Shown piece by piece: positions 45,393 to 55,374 of a stretch of DNA of 64,000 nucleotides. The stretch is from Rhizobium sp. Leaf306 (lineage in GTDB: Bacteria > Pseudomonadota > Alphaproteobacteria > Rhizobiales > Rhizobiaceae), in NCBI RefSeq assembly GCF_001423425.1, contig NZ_LMNX01000001.1, positions 1,479,001 to 1,543,000 of the forward strand. The letters are read 5' to 3'. Under the pieces are notes generated by a model. It had not been told where the DNA came from. It ran no database searches and saw nothing but the letters and a program-made list of their open reading frames with translations. Each line of letters begins with the position of its first letter. Position 1 is the first letter of the stretch. The position numbers and the translations under genes were made by a program.

Positions 45393-46298
45393 ATGGCAGG
45401 TCATCGAGCGCAGTGGAAAGGCTTCCTCAAGTTCGGAGAGGTCACAGCGGGTGTAGCGCTTTATACGGCAGCCTCCACCTCCGACCGCATCACTTTCAAT
45501 ACGATCAATTCGGCGACAGGCAACCGCGTCAATCGCGTCTTCATCGACAGCGAGACCGAAAAGCTGGTGCCTAAGGAAGCCCAGACCAAGGGCTTCGAAA
45601 TCGAAAACGGACAATATCTCGTCATCGACCCAGACGAGGTGGCCGCCACGATCCCGGAGAGCGACAAGACGCTCGAAATCGAGGCGTTCATCCCCTGCTC
45701 CGACGTCGACGACGTCTACTTCGACAAGCCCTACTACCTCACTCCAGATCGCATGGGCTCCGACGCGTTTGCTGCACTGCGCGACGGCATGAGGAGGTCG
45801 AAGGTCGCAGCCATCGCGAGGACTGTCCTCTTCCGGAGAATGCGCACGGTTCTCATCCGTCCCCACGGCAAGGGCCTGATCGCCACGACGCTGAATTACG
45901 ACTACGAAGTTCGGTCCAGCGCGAAAGCTTTCGAGGAAATGCCGAAGCTGGAGATCGAAGGCGAGATGCTCGATCTCGCCAAGCACATCATCAGCACGAA
46001 GAAGGGGACATTCGATCCGGCAACCTTCGACGACCGATATGAGGCAGCACTCGCTGAACTGGTGAAGGCCAAGGTCGAAGGCAAGGCGCTTCCCAAGCGC
46101 AAGAAGATAGAGGTCTCGCAGCCGAGCGACCTGCTCGCCGCCCTACGAGAGAGCGCAGGGCTGCTGAAGGCTGCCGAATCCAAACCGGAACGCACGGCTG
46201 CCAATGCCAATGCTGGCGCTGGTCGGAAACGTGCGGCGCGTGGGGCGGTCGGGAAGTCCGCCGCTTCGAAGACCGCCCCGCAGCGCAAGGCAAGCTAG
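45393..46298 (+). CDS. ku: Ku protein (non-homologous end joining), first copy
   Basis: A 301-residue bacterial Ku protein with a Ku core of about 255 residues (WKGFLKFGEVTAGVALYTAA; NSATGNRVNRVFID; YYLTPDRMGSDAFAALRDGM) and a Lys/Ala-rich C-terminal tail (AAGRKRAARGAVGKSAASKTAPQ). Bacterial Ku binds DNA ends as a dimer and recruits LigD. GGAG lies before the ATG. It is followed by a second ku ten bases later; the two may form a heterodimer, as known for paired Ku proteins in Sinorhizobium. Confidence 0.93.
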   Translation: MAGHRAQWKGFLKFGEVTAGVALYTAASTSDRITFNTINSATGNRVNRVFIDSETEKLVPKEAQTKGFEIENGQYLVIDPDEVAATIPESDKTLEIEAFIPCSDVDDVYFDKPYYLTPDRMGSDAFAALRDGMRRSKVAAIARTVLFRRMRTVLIRPHGKGLIATTLNYDYEVRSSAKAFEEMPKLEIEGEMLDLAKHIISTKKGTFDPATFDDRYEAALAELVKAKVEGKALPKRKKIEVSQPSDLLAALRESAGLLKAAESKPERTAANANAGAGRKRAARGAVGKSAASKTAPQRKAS

Positions 46299-46308
46299 GA
46301 GAGAGACG

Positions 46309-47121
46309 ATGGCAATCCGTCCTTACTGGAAAGGCTACCTCAAGCTATCGCTCGTGACCTGCCCGGTCGCCATGACCCCGGCGACCAGCGAGAGCGAGAA
46401 GGTGCGGTTTCATACGCTGAACCGCGAGACGGGCAACCGTGTCGTCTCGCAGTACATCGACTCTGTCACCGGGAAACCCGTGAAGGACCAGAACGAAGCG
46501 AAGGGGTATGCCCGTGGTGAGAACGACTACGTTATCCTGAGCGACGATGACCTCGACGCCGTCCAGCTCGACACGGTGAAGACAATCGACATCCAGAAGT
46601 TCGTACCGTCGCAAAGCATAGAGTGGGTCTACCTTGAAAAACCGCACTATCTCATGCCTGACGATGCGGTCGGCCACGAGGCTTTTGCCGTCATCCGTGA
46701 TGCGATGAAGGCCGATAACGTCGTCGGGGTATCCAAGCTGGTTATCGGCCGCCGCGAACGGGCGGTCGTGCTTGAGCCGCGCGACAACGGGATTGTCCTC
46801 TGGTCGCTACGTTTCGGGGACGAGGTACGGCCGGAAGATGCCTATTTCGAAGACATAGACAACGAAGCGGAACCCGACCTCATCCCGCTCGTGCAGAAGC
46901 TGATCAAGCAAAAGTCCGCGAGGTGGTCGCCTGATATGGTGAGCGATCCTATCCAGGAGAGCTTGCTGAAGCTCATCGAGGAAAAGAAGAGGACCCTGAA
47001 GCCCACAAGGAAGTCGTCGAAGACAAAAGAGGCGCCTGCTCCCGCATCGAACGTGGTCAACATCATGGACGCGTTGCGCAAATCCGTCGCGGACGACCTA
47101 AAGAGCAGGAAGGCAAGCTGA
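46309..47121 (+). CDS. ku: Ku protein (non-homologous end joining), second copy
   Basis: A 270-residue Ku protein (YWKGYLKLSLVTCPVAMTPA; NRETGNRVVSQYID; PHYLMPDDAVGHEAFAVIRD). It is clearly different from the first copy and has a shorter basic tail. Start is the ATG at 46309 with a GGAGAGAGA ribosome site; the upstream frame lies inside the first ku. The pair is transcribed together. Confidence 0.93.
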   Translation: MAIRPYWKGYLKLSLVTCPVAMTPATSESEKVRFHTLNRETGNRVVSQYIDSVTGKPVKDQNEAKGYARGENDYVILSDDDLDAVQLDTVKTIDIQKFVPSQSIEWVYLEKPHYLMPDDAVGHEAFAVIRDAMKADNVVGVSKLVIGRRERAVVLEPRDNGIVLWSLRFGDEVRPEDAYFEDIDNEAEPDLIPLVQKLIKQKSARWSPDMVSDPIQESLLKLIEEKKRTLKPTRKSSKTKEAPAPASNVVNIMDALRKSVADDLKSRKAS

Positions 47122-47122
47122 T

Positions 47123-47446
47123 ATGATCGACCATCCCGAAATCACCCTTTGCGAACCCGCACCGTTTCTCTACCACGAAAACGGACAGATCGCGGTGACC
47201 GACAGCTCGCAGGTCTGGTCGGTGATCGTGACATGCGAAGCGATCAGAGCGATTGCCAACCCGCCAGAGATGTCGTTGCGACGTCTGACGCTTAACGCTA
47301 ACTTCCTCACTGGCCTGGCTGCTTCCGCGATATCTCGCGGGGAGGACATCGGGGGCAAGGTGTTTATCAGAGAGAGTGATGTACTTTCGGCCACGGTCAG
47401 CCACAGGCAGGTTATGCAAGGCTCGCAACGACGGCCTGGCCTTTGA
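47123..47446 (+). CDS. small protein of unknown function after ku
   Basis: A 107-residue protein (PAPFLYHENGQIAVTDSSQVWSV; NFLTGLAASAISRGEDIGGK; IRESDVLSATVSHRQVMQG). The ATG lies two bases after the ku stop, so translation is probably coupled. No family recognised; it may be an accessory protein of the Ku operon. Confidence 0.55.
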   Translation: MIDHPEITLCEPAPFLYHENGQIAVTDSSQVWSVIVTCEAIRAIANPPEMSLRRLTLNANFLTGLAASAISRGEDIGGKVFIRESDVLSATVSHRQVMQGSQRRPGL

Positions 47447-47840
47447 GCGCAAAGGGTCAACTTGATCGCAATTGGGCGCGTTGATTCCAGTGTCGGTTCA
47501 CGACACCCCGTCGCTACGAGGCCGAGGAGCAAAGTCGGAAAAATGCTACGCATGTGAGACCCTCATGAAGGTAGGCATTCCAAACACGCTGCTCGCTGGA
47601 CGAAACTACCCAGCGTTAACGAATCTGTGCCACGTACCTACCCTAAACCGTGAACGGGATGACGTCCGGCTACAGTTGGTTCCGCCCGCTCTTCGTAGTG
47701 AGGCTCGACGGTCGCATAGGAATTGGAGCCCCAACGCCGAGCCTCTGCCGCGATCGAAGCAAGGGCCATCGCGACAATTTCAAAACTGCTGCTCAAGAGG
47801 CTGATTCGCTAGCAGCTACCGCGACATGAGGAACAGCCGA
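47447..47840. other. 394-base gap without a recognised gene
   Basis: Frames in this stretch are Ser/Arg-rich and unsupported. The promoter for the genes downstream is not obvious. Confidence 0.4.
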
Positions 47841-47966
47841 TTATTCGAGGCCAACGACAATAAGAATAAGCGGCGCTGCTGCCATCACCAGAGCGACCAC
47901 ACATGCGATCGCCATCTTAACTCTGTAGGCTTTCCGAACTTTCGAACCATCCCATTCATATGACAT
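47841..47966 (-). CDS. 41-residue small membrane protein
   Basis: Too short for ordinary gene calls. It reads MSYEWDGSKVRKAYRVKM, then the hydrophobic segment AIACVVALVMAAAPLILIVV and GLE. One membrane helix covers residues 20-38, with a basic N-terminal tail, so the N-terminus should face the cytoplasm. GAGGGG lies upstream of the ATG with good spacing. The compact layout and ribosome site argue that it is real; function unknown. Confidence 0.6.
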   Translation of the reverse strand: MSYEWDGSKVRKAYRVKMAIACVVALVMAAAPLILIVVGLE

Positions 47967-48235
47967 CGGCGAGCCCCTCAAATCTTTGCCGTGTTTGACC
48001 AGCTAAGAGTAGGCAAGTCTAGACGTTGGGGAACAATAGCTTGATCTTGAGGATGATCCGTACGGTGCCGCACCATTGCTACCAAATTGCGTCATCGATG
48101 CCGCCGGATGCCCGATGAGTCTGAGGGGGAACCAACCATCGCGGCGGCTCGGTCGGCTCTCCCAGACTACCCCCGTCCTCAGAAGGCAGTTCGGCCTAGT
48201 AAGCACTCGCGTTCCGTTAGTGCAATTGCTGAAAG

Positions 48236-48766
48236 TCACTCATAAAAAGTGAGGCCCGGCGCGTGTCGAATTTCCGTAGTTCGCAGGCGGTCGTGGCTCA
48301 TCAGTAGCCAACGGGCAAGCCGCTGGTGAAGGGTGTATCCCCCGTTGGCAAGCGCAGTGTATGCAAGCTGCGTTTGGTAGTACTGGACGTAACGAAGGAA
48401 GAGACGACGCGCATCCGCGTTCTCCTCGAAGACATCAATGAACCGCGCTACTGGCAATGCCAGCGCACTTCCAGCAACCTGCATCAATGTTGTACTGCGT
48501 GTCCGACGGCTCATGAGCGCGACGTGACTGCCGGCCATACCCTCGAAACCGATATGTCGGACCTCCGCTGACCTGCCGTCTGCACTATTTGCGATAACTG
48601 AGCCAAGGCCGGACTCGAGGAAATAGACGTGAGACGTAACGCGGCTAGGATGCACTAGGACAGATTTCAGCGGGAGCTCAATCCGCTTCAGATGCGACCG
48701 AAGCTGATTGTAGGCCAACGCAGGCAGTGCCTGGAGAAGTCTGTTTCCGACTGTTCCCTGGTGCAC
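48236..48766 (-). pseudogene. Crp/Fnr-type regulator lacking its DNA-binding domain
   Basis: A 176-residue frame with a normal start (GTG at 48764-48766, GAGGAG six bases upstream) and a complete cyclic-nucleotide-binding-like sensor domain: LPLKSVLVHPSRVTSHVYFLESGLGSVI, VRHIGFEGMAGSHVALM and the dimer helix RRLFLRYVQYYQTQLAYTALAN, then QRLARWLLMSHDRL. Family members continue with an HTH domain (about 60 more residues); here a stop follows after TFYE, and degenerate HTH-like sequence is found past it in other frames. It is probably non-functional, or a sensor-only protein. Confidence 0.7.
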
Positions 48767-48788
48767 GGTGGCTCCTCTAGAAGAGTAG

Positions 48789-49480
48789 AGCCTGATCTGC
48801 AGTGCCGAAGGCTCGTTGCAGCGGTCGCTCGGCGGACGAGGAGGCAAACGCTTATCGGCGGAAGCCGTGTTCTATGCCTTCGACCTGCCCTACTTCGACG
48901 GCCACCTCCTCACCAATGCGGAACTCTCCGTGCGTCGCCATCTTCTGACCGATTTCCTAGACGGCGCGACCGGGGCGATCGGGCTCTCTGAAGAGGTTGA
49001 CGGCGACGGAGCTACGCTGCTCAAAACATCGTGCTCGCTGGGGCTTGAAGGCATCATCGCAAAACATCGCGACAGCAAGTATCGATCGGGTCGAACTGGT
49101 GACTGGCAAAAAAAATAAAATGCATCCAAAGCGAAAGCTTTGTGGTCATCGGATACGAACAATCGAACGTCGCGCGAGGCGGGATCGGCTTCCTTCTGCT
49201 CGCAGCGCGACGTGGCGACAGCTGGGTTTCCGTTGGTGCAGTAGGCACTGGCTTCAAGCAGAAGGACGCCGTGTATCTCAAGGCCACGCTCGATAAGCTG
49301 AGGACTAAGCGACCAGCGGTGCCGGTTGAAGGAAAAAACTTAGTATTCGCGCAGCCAACCCTAATCGCGGAAATCCAGTTTCGAGGGTGGACGGATGACA
49401 ACAATCTCCGTCACGCCTCCTACAAAGGACTCCGCGAAGTTCAGGACAACGCTGACATCTATGAGGTCCGAGACAACTGA
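48789..49480 (+). pseudogene. ligD: fragment of an ATP-dependent DNA ligase (LigD) gene
   Basis: The frame from 48789 matches the LigD ligase domain: LSAEAVFYAFDLPYFDGH, then GLEGIIAKHRDSKYRSGRTGDW. At the run of eight A at 49108-49115 it goes out of frame (TAA follows). The shifted frame continues the same protein: KIKCIQSESFVVIGYEQS, GIGFLLLAARRGDSWVSVGAVGTGFK and FAQPTLIAEIQFRGWTDDNNLRHASYKGLR. The catalytic Lys part and all upstream domains (primase, phosphoesterase) are missing. It is a dead fragment, inverted beside the truncated Crp gene. Confidence 0.85.
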
Positions 49481-49737
49481 TCTCTCCTCATCTGACTAAC
49501 ATGGACCGACGCTCTACACGGCGAGTAAGGAAAACTTGCTTGGAGATCATAGGCCGAAATCAACGCTGCAAAGCCGCACTGCTCCATCCCAGCCCAGGTG
49601 TTTCGAACGACTGAAGTTGGACCGGCTGGTTGCGAATTTAGCAGCTAATCCTGAGTTCATTAGCTTCCCCTTGTTCCATCTAACGATTATTGCTTCGTGG
49701 TAGCGGTCGCCAAAGCCGCGAATTGGGGGAATACTAG

Positions 49738-52700
49738 GTGGTGTCATCTTACTCCGCTTTGATTGCGAAATCGGGCTCTACTGGTGAGCGCATTGCTGAG
49801 CTTGACTGGTCGCAGACCTCGCTTGGCAAGATCGATGATTGGCCGGAGATCGTTCGTTCAACCGTCCTGCTCGTTCTAAAATCGCCACTCGCAATGGCGA
49901 CCCTATGGGGTCCGGACGGAATTCTTATCTATAACGATTCGTATGCAGATGTTGCAGGAAGCCGCCACCCAGGCCTGCTTGGAATGAAAGTGCTTGAGGC
50001 TTGGCCGGAGGCGGTCGATCTCAATTCCCAAGTTCTGCAAACATGCCTCGCGGGAGACACCCTCTCATATGAGGATCAACCACTCCTCCTCTATCGTGAG
50101 GGTGAGCCGGACGAAGTTTGGGTTGATCTCGATTACTCTCCGATACTCGACGCCGAAGGTAATGCCATTGGCATTATGGCCGTTGTCGCTGAGACGACGG
50201 ACAAGGTTTTATCTGAACAATGGCTCAGTGGCGAACGTGATCGGCTGCGACTTCTTTTCGATCAAGCACCCGGGTTCATAGCGATCCTCCAGGGTCCAGA
50301 CCACATCTTCGACATTACCAATCCGGCTTACATGCAGTTGGTGGGGCATAGGCAAATCATCGGACGCTCTGTTCGCGAGGCGTTGCCCGAAGTCGCGAGC
50401 CAGGGATTCATTGAAATTCTCGATAACGTGTACTCGACGGGCGAGCCTTTTACAGGGCGAGCACTGCGAGTTGGCCTCCAGCGCGACGAGAATTCCGCTC
50501 CCGAAGACCGGTACGTAGACCTCGTCTACCAGCCTATCCGCGACCGCAAGGGAAAAATAACCGGGATATTCGCTCAGGGCACCGACGTCACCGACCGCGT
50601 TGCCGCCGAGGCTGCGATAAAACGGAGCGAAGCGCAAAATCGTCAGGTCTTAGACAGTGCTGTAGACTACGCGATTATTGCCTTTGATACCGATGGCAAA
50701 GTGACCCGCTGGAACAAGGGTGCTGCGACAATATTTGGCTGGTCAGAGGATGAAATCCTCGGGCAAGACGCCTCTCGCATTTTCACGCCGGAAGACCGCG
50801 AGATAGATCGCATCGCCACAGAGATGGGTCTCTCGATCAAGGATGGTTCGGCGAACGACGAGCGCTGGCATATCCGCAGATCGGGCGAGGTGTTTTGGGC
50901 AAGCGGGGAAATGTCTCGGCTCCTGGACGACGGAGGCAATCTTGTCGGGTTTGTCAAAGTCCTCAGAGACAGGACTGAGGAACACCGGGCGACTGAAAAA
51001 CTCAAACGAACCGAAGAACGACTGCGACGCGCCCAGGAAGCAGGAGGCGTCGGCATCTTCTCTATTTCGGTTGGTGACGACGTCCTGGAAGTTTCTCCCG
51101 AATTCTGCCGCCTGTTCGGGATTCAGGACACGGAAAACATTTCCGCGAAGACAATCGAGAGCCTGGTCATACCGGAGGACCAGGACAAGGTGTCCAATGC
51201 AGAGACACGGAATACGCAGACGGCACAGCTTGACGTCCAATACCGTATCAAGCGGGCAGACAACGGCGAAGAACGGATCATAGCCCGAAAAGCGGAGTTC
51301 GAGTACAATTCCGAAGGACAGCCGGTTTGCCTAGTCGGCGTCGTTCAAGACGTCACGGATCGGGATCGGGCGATCCTCGCCCTGCGTGCGAGCGAGGATC
51401 GGTTTAAGACGTTCGCGCAGGCGATGCCGAACCATGTCTGGACGGCAACGCCCGATGGATTGCTGGATTGGTTCAACGACCGCACCTACGCGTACTCGGG
51501 CGCATCCGAGGGCGAGCTTGATGGGCGGGCGTGGACTGGCATTGTTCATCCCGACGACATCGACACGGCAGGGATGCAGTGGCTGGAAGCCTTGACGAGC
51601 GGACTCGTCTACGAGGCGGAATTCCGCTTGCGACGTCATGATGGTGTCTACCGATGGCATCTTGCAAGAGCCGTACCGATGCGAGACGAACGGGGCGAGA
51701 TCACTCGTTGGGTTGGGACGAACACCGACATCAACGATCTCCGAGCCACGCGTGAGGCACTCGCTAACCTCACCAGTCATTTGGAACAGCAGGTCGAGGA
51801 AAAAACTGCCGACCGGGATCGAATGTGGCGTCTCTCAACTGAGATCATGCTGGTCGCTGGTATGGATGCAAAGATAATGGCGGCTAACCCCGCTATGCTG
51901 GCCCTTGTCGGGCAAACCGAGCATGAACTGCTGGGACAGCCCTTCATGGACTACGTCCATCCGTCAGACCGTCAGGCTACGCTCGACGAGGTCGCGAAAC
52001 TCGATAAGGGTCTCCGCACGCTAAACTTTGTGAACCGCTATCGCGGTGAAGGCGGCGTTTATCGAACGGTTTCGTGGACCGCAGTCCCGGACAACAATGT
52101 CATTCATGCCGTCGGTCGCGACGTAACTGCCGAAACAGAGGCAGCCGAGCAGCTGAGAAAAGCTGAACTAGCACTTCAGCAGTCGCAGAAGATGGAGTCG
52201 ATTGGAAACCTGACCGGCGGCGTGGCTCACGACTTCAATAATCTTCTTCAGGTCGTCTCGGGTAATCTTCAACTGCTGTCGAAAGAAGTGGTTGGCAACG
52301 ACCGCGCAGTGAAGCGGATCGCCAACGCGCTCGACGGGGTCAATCGCGGTGCCAAGCTTGCAAGTCAATTGTTGTCCTTCGGTCGTCGACAGCCTCTTGA
52401 ACCGAAGGTCATAAATATCGGTCGCCTCGTCAAGGGTATGGACGAGATGTTGAAACGCTCGCTGGGCGAAGCCATCGAAATCGAAACTGTCGTCTCTGCT
52501 GACTTGTGGAATGTTCAGGTCGACCCGACGCAGATCGAGAACGCGCTGCTGAACCTTGCAATCAACGCTCGCGATGCGATGGACGGAACCGGCAGGCTCA
52601 CAATCGAAGCTTGCAACGTCACTTTGGACGCTGTGTATGCTAAGGACAATTCTGAGGTTAAGCCGGGCTCCTACGTCATGCTGGCTGTCAGCGATACGGG

Positions 52701-53715
52701 TTCGGGGATGTCGCCTGAGATTGTCGCCAAGGTGTTCGAGCCGTTCTTCTCTACCAAACCAGAGGGCAAAGGGACGGGTCTCGGGCTCTCCATGGTGTTC
52801 GGGTTCGTGAAGCAGTCCGGCGGACATATCAAGATATACAGCGAGGTCGGCGAAGGAACGAGCATCAAGCTTTATTTCCCGCAGGTCTTGGCCGAAGAAG
52901 ACCTGATCGTCGACATGGACGTTGGCAAAATCGAAGGTGGCACGGAAACTATTCTGGTGGCCGAAGATGATGAGGCCGTCCGGGCGACAGCCGTCGAATT
53001 GCTTCGTGATCTAGGTTACTCGGTTATCACCGCTAACGATGCCGAAAGCGCCCTGGTCGTTCTGCAGAGCGGCGTGCATGTCGATCTATTGTTCACGGAC
53101 GTCGTCATGCCCGGGCCGCTGAAAAGTCCCGAACTGGCGCGGATCGCTCGGGAGAAGAACCCCTCTCTGTCTGTCCTCTACACGTCGGGTTACACTGAAA
53201 ACTCAATCGTACATGGCGGCCGACTTGATCCTGGCGTGCAGCTATTATCAAAGCCTTACACCAAGGAAGCCATGGCTCGCAAAATCCGTCATGCATTCGC
53301 CAATCAGGCGCAGCGAAATCAATCCCTCTCGGTGACACCGACGCCGACCATAATCACTCCCGCGACTGTCTCCAGGAATATCCTGCTGGTTGAGGACGAC
53401 GTTCTGATCAGGCTGAACACAGCCGATATGCTTGAAGAAATGGGACATAGAATCACCGAAGTAGGCAACGGCACCAACGCGCTTGAAATGCTTGAAAGCG
53501 GCAGTTTCGATGTTCTGTTTACAGATGTCGGACTACCTGGCATCTCAGGGATTGACCTCGCGAAAGCAGCCCGGAGCCGGTTTCCGAACCTTACGGTGAT
53601 ATTTGCGACCGGCGATCCTAACGTGCCTTCTTTGGGTGGTTCAGGAGTAACGAAAGTGCTCTTGAAGCCGTATGGGGAGGACGACCTGCGCTCCGCGCTC
53701 TCGGACGTTGCTTAG
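49738..53715 (+). CDS. 1325-residue multi-PAS hybrid histidine kinase with two receivers
   Basis: A large cytoplasmic hybrid kinase, no membrane segments. An N-terminal PAS-like domain (DWSQTSLGKIDDWPEI; GPDGILIYNDSYADVAG; about residues 1-140) is followed by five more PAS units (about 160-285, 300-415, 430-545, 550-670, 690-800), a HisKA domain with GGVAHDFNNLLQVV (about 820-890) and a HATPase domain (about 930-1045; NLAINARDAMDGTG; GSGMSPEIVAKVFEPFF). Two receivers complete it, with Asp in LLFTDVVMPG and VLFTDVGLPG. GTG start with GGGGGA upstream. It resembles the PAS-HWE kinase at 38.6 kb in its first domain. Ligands unknown. Confidence 0.88.
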   Translation: MVSSYSALIAKSGSTGERIAELDWSQTSLGKIDDWPEIVRSTVLLVLKSPLAMATLWGPDGILIYNDSYADVAGSRHPGLLGMKVLEAWPEAVDLNSQVLQTCLAGDTLSYEDQPLLLYREGEPDEVWVDLDYSPILDAEGNAIGIMAVVAETTDKVLSEQWLSGERDRLRLLFDQAPGFIAILQGPDHIFDITNPAYMQLVGHRQIIGRSVREALPEVASQGFIEILDNVYSTGEPFTGRALRVGLQRDENSAPEDRYVDLVYQPIRDRKGKITGIFAQGTDVTDRVAAEAAIKRSEAQNRQVLDSAVDYAIIAFDTDGKVTRWNKGAATIFGWSEDEILGQDASRIFTPEDREIDRIATEMGLSIKDGSANDERWHIRRSGEVFWASGEMSRLLDDGGNLVGFVKVLRDRTEEHRATEKLKRTEERLRRAQEAGGVGIFSISVGDDVLEVSPEFCRLFGIQDTENISAKTIESLVIPEDQDKVSNAETRNTQTAQLDVQYRIKRADNGEERIIARKAEFEYNSEGQPVCLVGVVQDVTDRDRAILALRASEDRFKTFAQAMPNHVWTATPDGLLDWFNDRTYAYSGASEGELDGRAWTGIVHPDDIDTAGMQWLEALTSGLVYEAEFRLRRHDGVYRWHLARAVPMRDERGEITRWVGTNTDINDLRATREALANLTSHLEQQVEEKTADRDRMWRLSTEIMLVAGMDAKIMAANPAMLALVGQTEHELLGQPFMDYVHPSDRQATLDEVAKLDKGLRTLNFVNRYRGEGGVYRTVSWTAVPDNNVIHAVGRDVTAETEAAEQLRKAELALQQSQKMESIGNLTGGVAHDFNNLLQVVSGNLQLLSKEVVGNDRAVKRIANALDGVNRGAKLASQLLSFGRRQPLEPKVINIGRLVKGMDEMLKRSLGEAIEIETVVSADLWNVQVDPTQIENALLNLAINARDAMDGTGRLTIEACNVTLDAVYAKDNSEVKPGSYVMLAVSDTGSGMSPEIVAKVFEPFFSTKPEGKGTGLGLSMVFGFVKQSGGHIKIYSEVGEGTSIKLYFPQVLAEEDLIVDMDVGKIEGGTETILVAEDDEAVRATAVELLRDLGYSVITANDAESALVVLQSGVHVDLLFTDVVMPGPLKSPELARIAREKNPSLSVLYTSGYTENSIVHGGRLDPGVQLLSKPYTKEAMARKIRHAFANQAQRNQSLSVTPTPTIITPATVSRNILLVEDDVLIRLNTADMLEEMGHRITEVGNGTNALEMLESGSFDVLFTDVGLPGISGIDLAKAARSRFPNLTVIFATGDPNVPSLGGSGVTKVLLKPYGEDDLRSALSDVA

Positions 53716-53781
53716 TGGAGGGAGTAATGAACAGGCCACCCGGCGTTCTGAGGCCACATTTTGTTCCGCGAATAGCGGATG

Positions 53782-54354
53782 TTAATCGGTGGCGACGGCC
53801 GCCAACCAGGAGCGTGCCAACGTAAGGTCCGCATTGTGACGTGCCCATCCATGACCGGCATCTATGACATGTAGCGAAACGACAGCCCCAGCGTTGACAA
53901 GCTGCTCATTGAGGACGGCACCGTCGTCGTGACGTCGGCGGTCGTCATGCGTTCCTGCCAAGATCAAAATCGGTTTTTCTGGCATTACCTGGAAACGGGA
54001 GTCCGGGGACAGCGGCTCGGGGCGCATGAGGATTGCCCCTGTAAACCTCTTGGGTATGACGGACAGTAATGCTTCAGCAAAAATCGCGCCGCTGGAATAT
54101 CCCACTATAATGACGTCACCTGATGCCGGGAGATTGGCGTTTCCTTCCTGCGAAACCCAGCTTGCCGCCTGATCCACGACCTCAGCAGCTGGAATGCTGC
54201 GATCAGAGCGGCGTTTGAAGAAGGCGAACCCACCTGCCTGTGCAAAGGGTCCACGAGGAGCGATTATTCGAGCCTGAGGTGCAAGCTGCTGACAGAACTC
54301 TGCCAAATCGGTTTCGTCTCGGCCAGAGCCATGAAGTGCAAGAAGTGTCGGCAT
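53782..54354 (-). CDS. alpha/beta hydrolase, carboxylesterase type
   Basis: A 190-residue serine hydrolase of the phospholipase/carboxylesterase family. The nucleophile Ser88 is in GYSSGA, the oxyanion-hole region is LLALHGSGRDETD, and the catalytic Asp and His are in GTHDDRRRHDDG and DAGHGW. Cytoplasmic; substrate unknown. Ends 66 bases after the facing kinase gene. Confidence 0.85.
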   Translation of the reverse strand: MPTLLALHGSGRDETDLAEFCQQLAPQARIIAPRGPFAQAGGFAFFKRRSDRSIPAAEVVDQAASWVSQEGNANLPASGDVIIVGYSSGAIFAEALLSVIPKRFTGAILMRPEPLSPDSRFQVMPEKPILILAGTHDDRRRHDDGAVLNEQLVNAGAVVSLHVIDAGHGWARHNADLTLARSWLAAVATD

Positions 54355-54519
54355 CGGTTAGTTTCTGCATGGTACGGCCGCGTCTCGGCGAGGTGTTGGT
54401 CGCGAGGTTCTTAGAATTGTCCACCGCGTTCGATACGGCGGATGGTGCCCATTGCTTACGGAGAGCCAAACAACTGGTACGCGTTTCCTCAAATATCAAG
54501 AGCACACGCGTCTTCGCGT

Positions 54520-54909
54520 TTAGACGAATGACCTGAAGCGATCAGGGGCTGCGGCTTTCATTCCATTGCGGCTGTCTACCGCAAACCGAATCACTGCCGT
54601 CAACTCTAGAGGCAGAAGTGGTTTGCTGATCACCCCAAGCGCTTTTGGAACGCCATCGCCCAGTACTTCAGGATTTGCCGTCATGAAAACAACGGTGACA
54701 CCAGCAGTGGCAAGTTCTCGTCCTACATCAGGTCCTGTCGGACCATCGAGCAAGTTGCAGTCGACTAAGGCGACTTCGATGCTGCCAAACGGCGGAACCT
54801 CATCACGGCTTGCGGCAATGCCAACGACATCGAATCCGAGTTCAATTACTGCATCCTCTGCCATCATGGCCAGGATCGGTTCGTCTTCGACAATGAGTAT
54901 GTTTGTCAC
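54520..54909 (-). CDS. single-domain response regulator, GTG start
   Basis: A 129-residue receiver domain: acidic residues in IVEDEP, the phospho-acceptor Asp in ALVDCNLLDG and the Lys in ISKPLLP. No output domain. GTG start at 54907-54909. It lies near the large hybrid kinase on the opposite strand; partner unproven. Confidence 0.82.
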   Translation of the reverse strand: MTNILIVEDEPILAMMAEDAVIELGFDVVGIAASRDEVPPFGSIEVALVDCNLLDGPTGPDVGRELATAGVTVVFMTANPEVLGDGVPKALGVISKPLLPLELTAVIRFAVDSRNGMKAAAPDRFRSFV

Positions 54910-55374
54910 GCTACATTTTACCCCGTTTTCTGCAGAAGCAAAAAAGAGTATGTATTGTTCCGAGGCTTATTCAGATTTCATCCTTGAACCGCGCAACGTC
55001 ACAGCGGAAGCGCGGAACGGCGCTTGTCGCGACCACGGTTTCCCTTTGGAGCAGGCGACCGTCTCAAAATGAGTGTCGCCTGTTCGCTCCGTTATGCGGC
55101 GACAATCGCCACCGACCTGAACCGAGACAATCGTCTTTGGTTGACGAATAACGCGTGATCAAAGCCCCTTGTCAATATGCGCATCCATTACTGCGAACGG
55201 GTGGAAATCTCGTGCGGCGGGTTGGTTTCGTAGACGTCGCTCCCCTCGACGCATCACCGAAACTGGCGGCCCCACACCTGACCATGTCGGACTGTTTCAA
55301 GCGCTCGCAAGTCTTGAATTCTATACCAGCGATTCTCATATGAACGTAAGAGGAACAGGAGACGTGCTGTCATA
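54910..55374. other. 465-base gap without a recognised gene
   Basis: Frames here are short and Ser/Arg-rich. The promoter of the receiver gene should lie at the left end. Nothing else was recognised. Confidence 0.4.

Noticed and set aside
47472..47804. 110-residue plus-strand frame after the ku operon
   Set aside because: No ribosome site, and composition typical of noncoding high-GC sequence.
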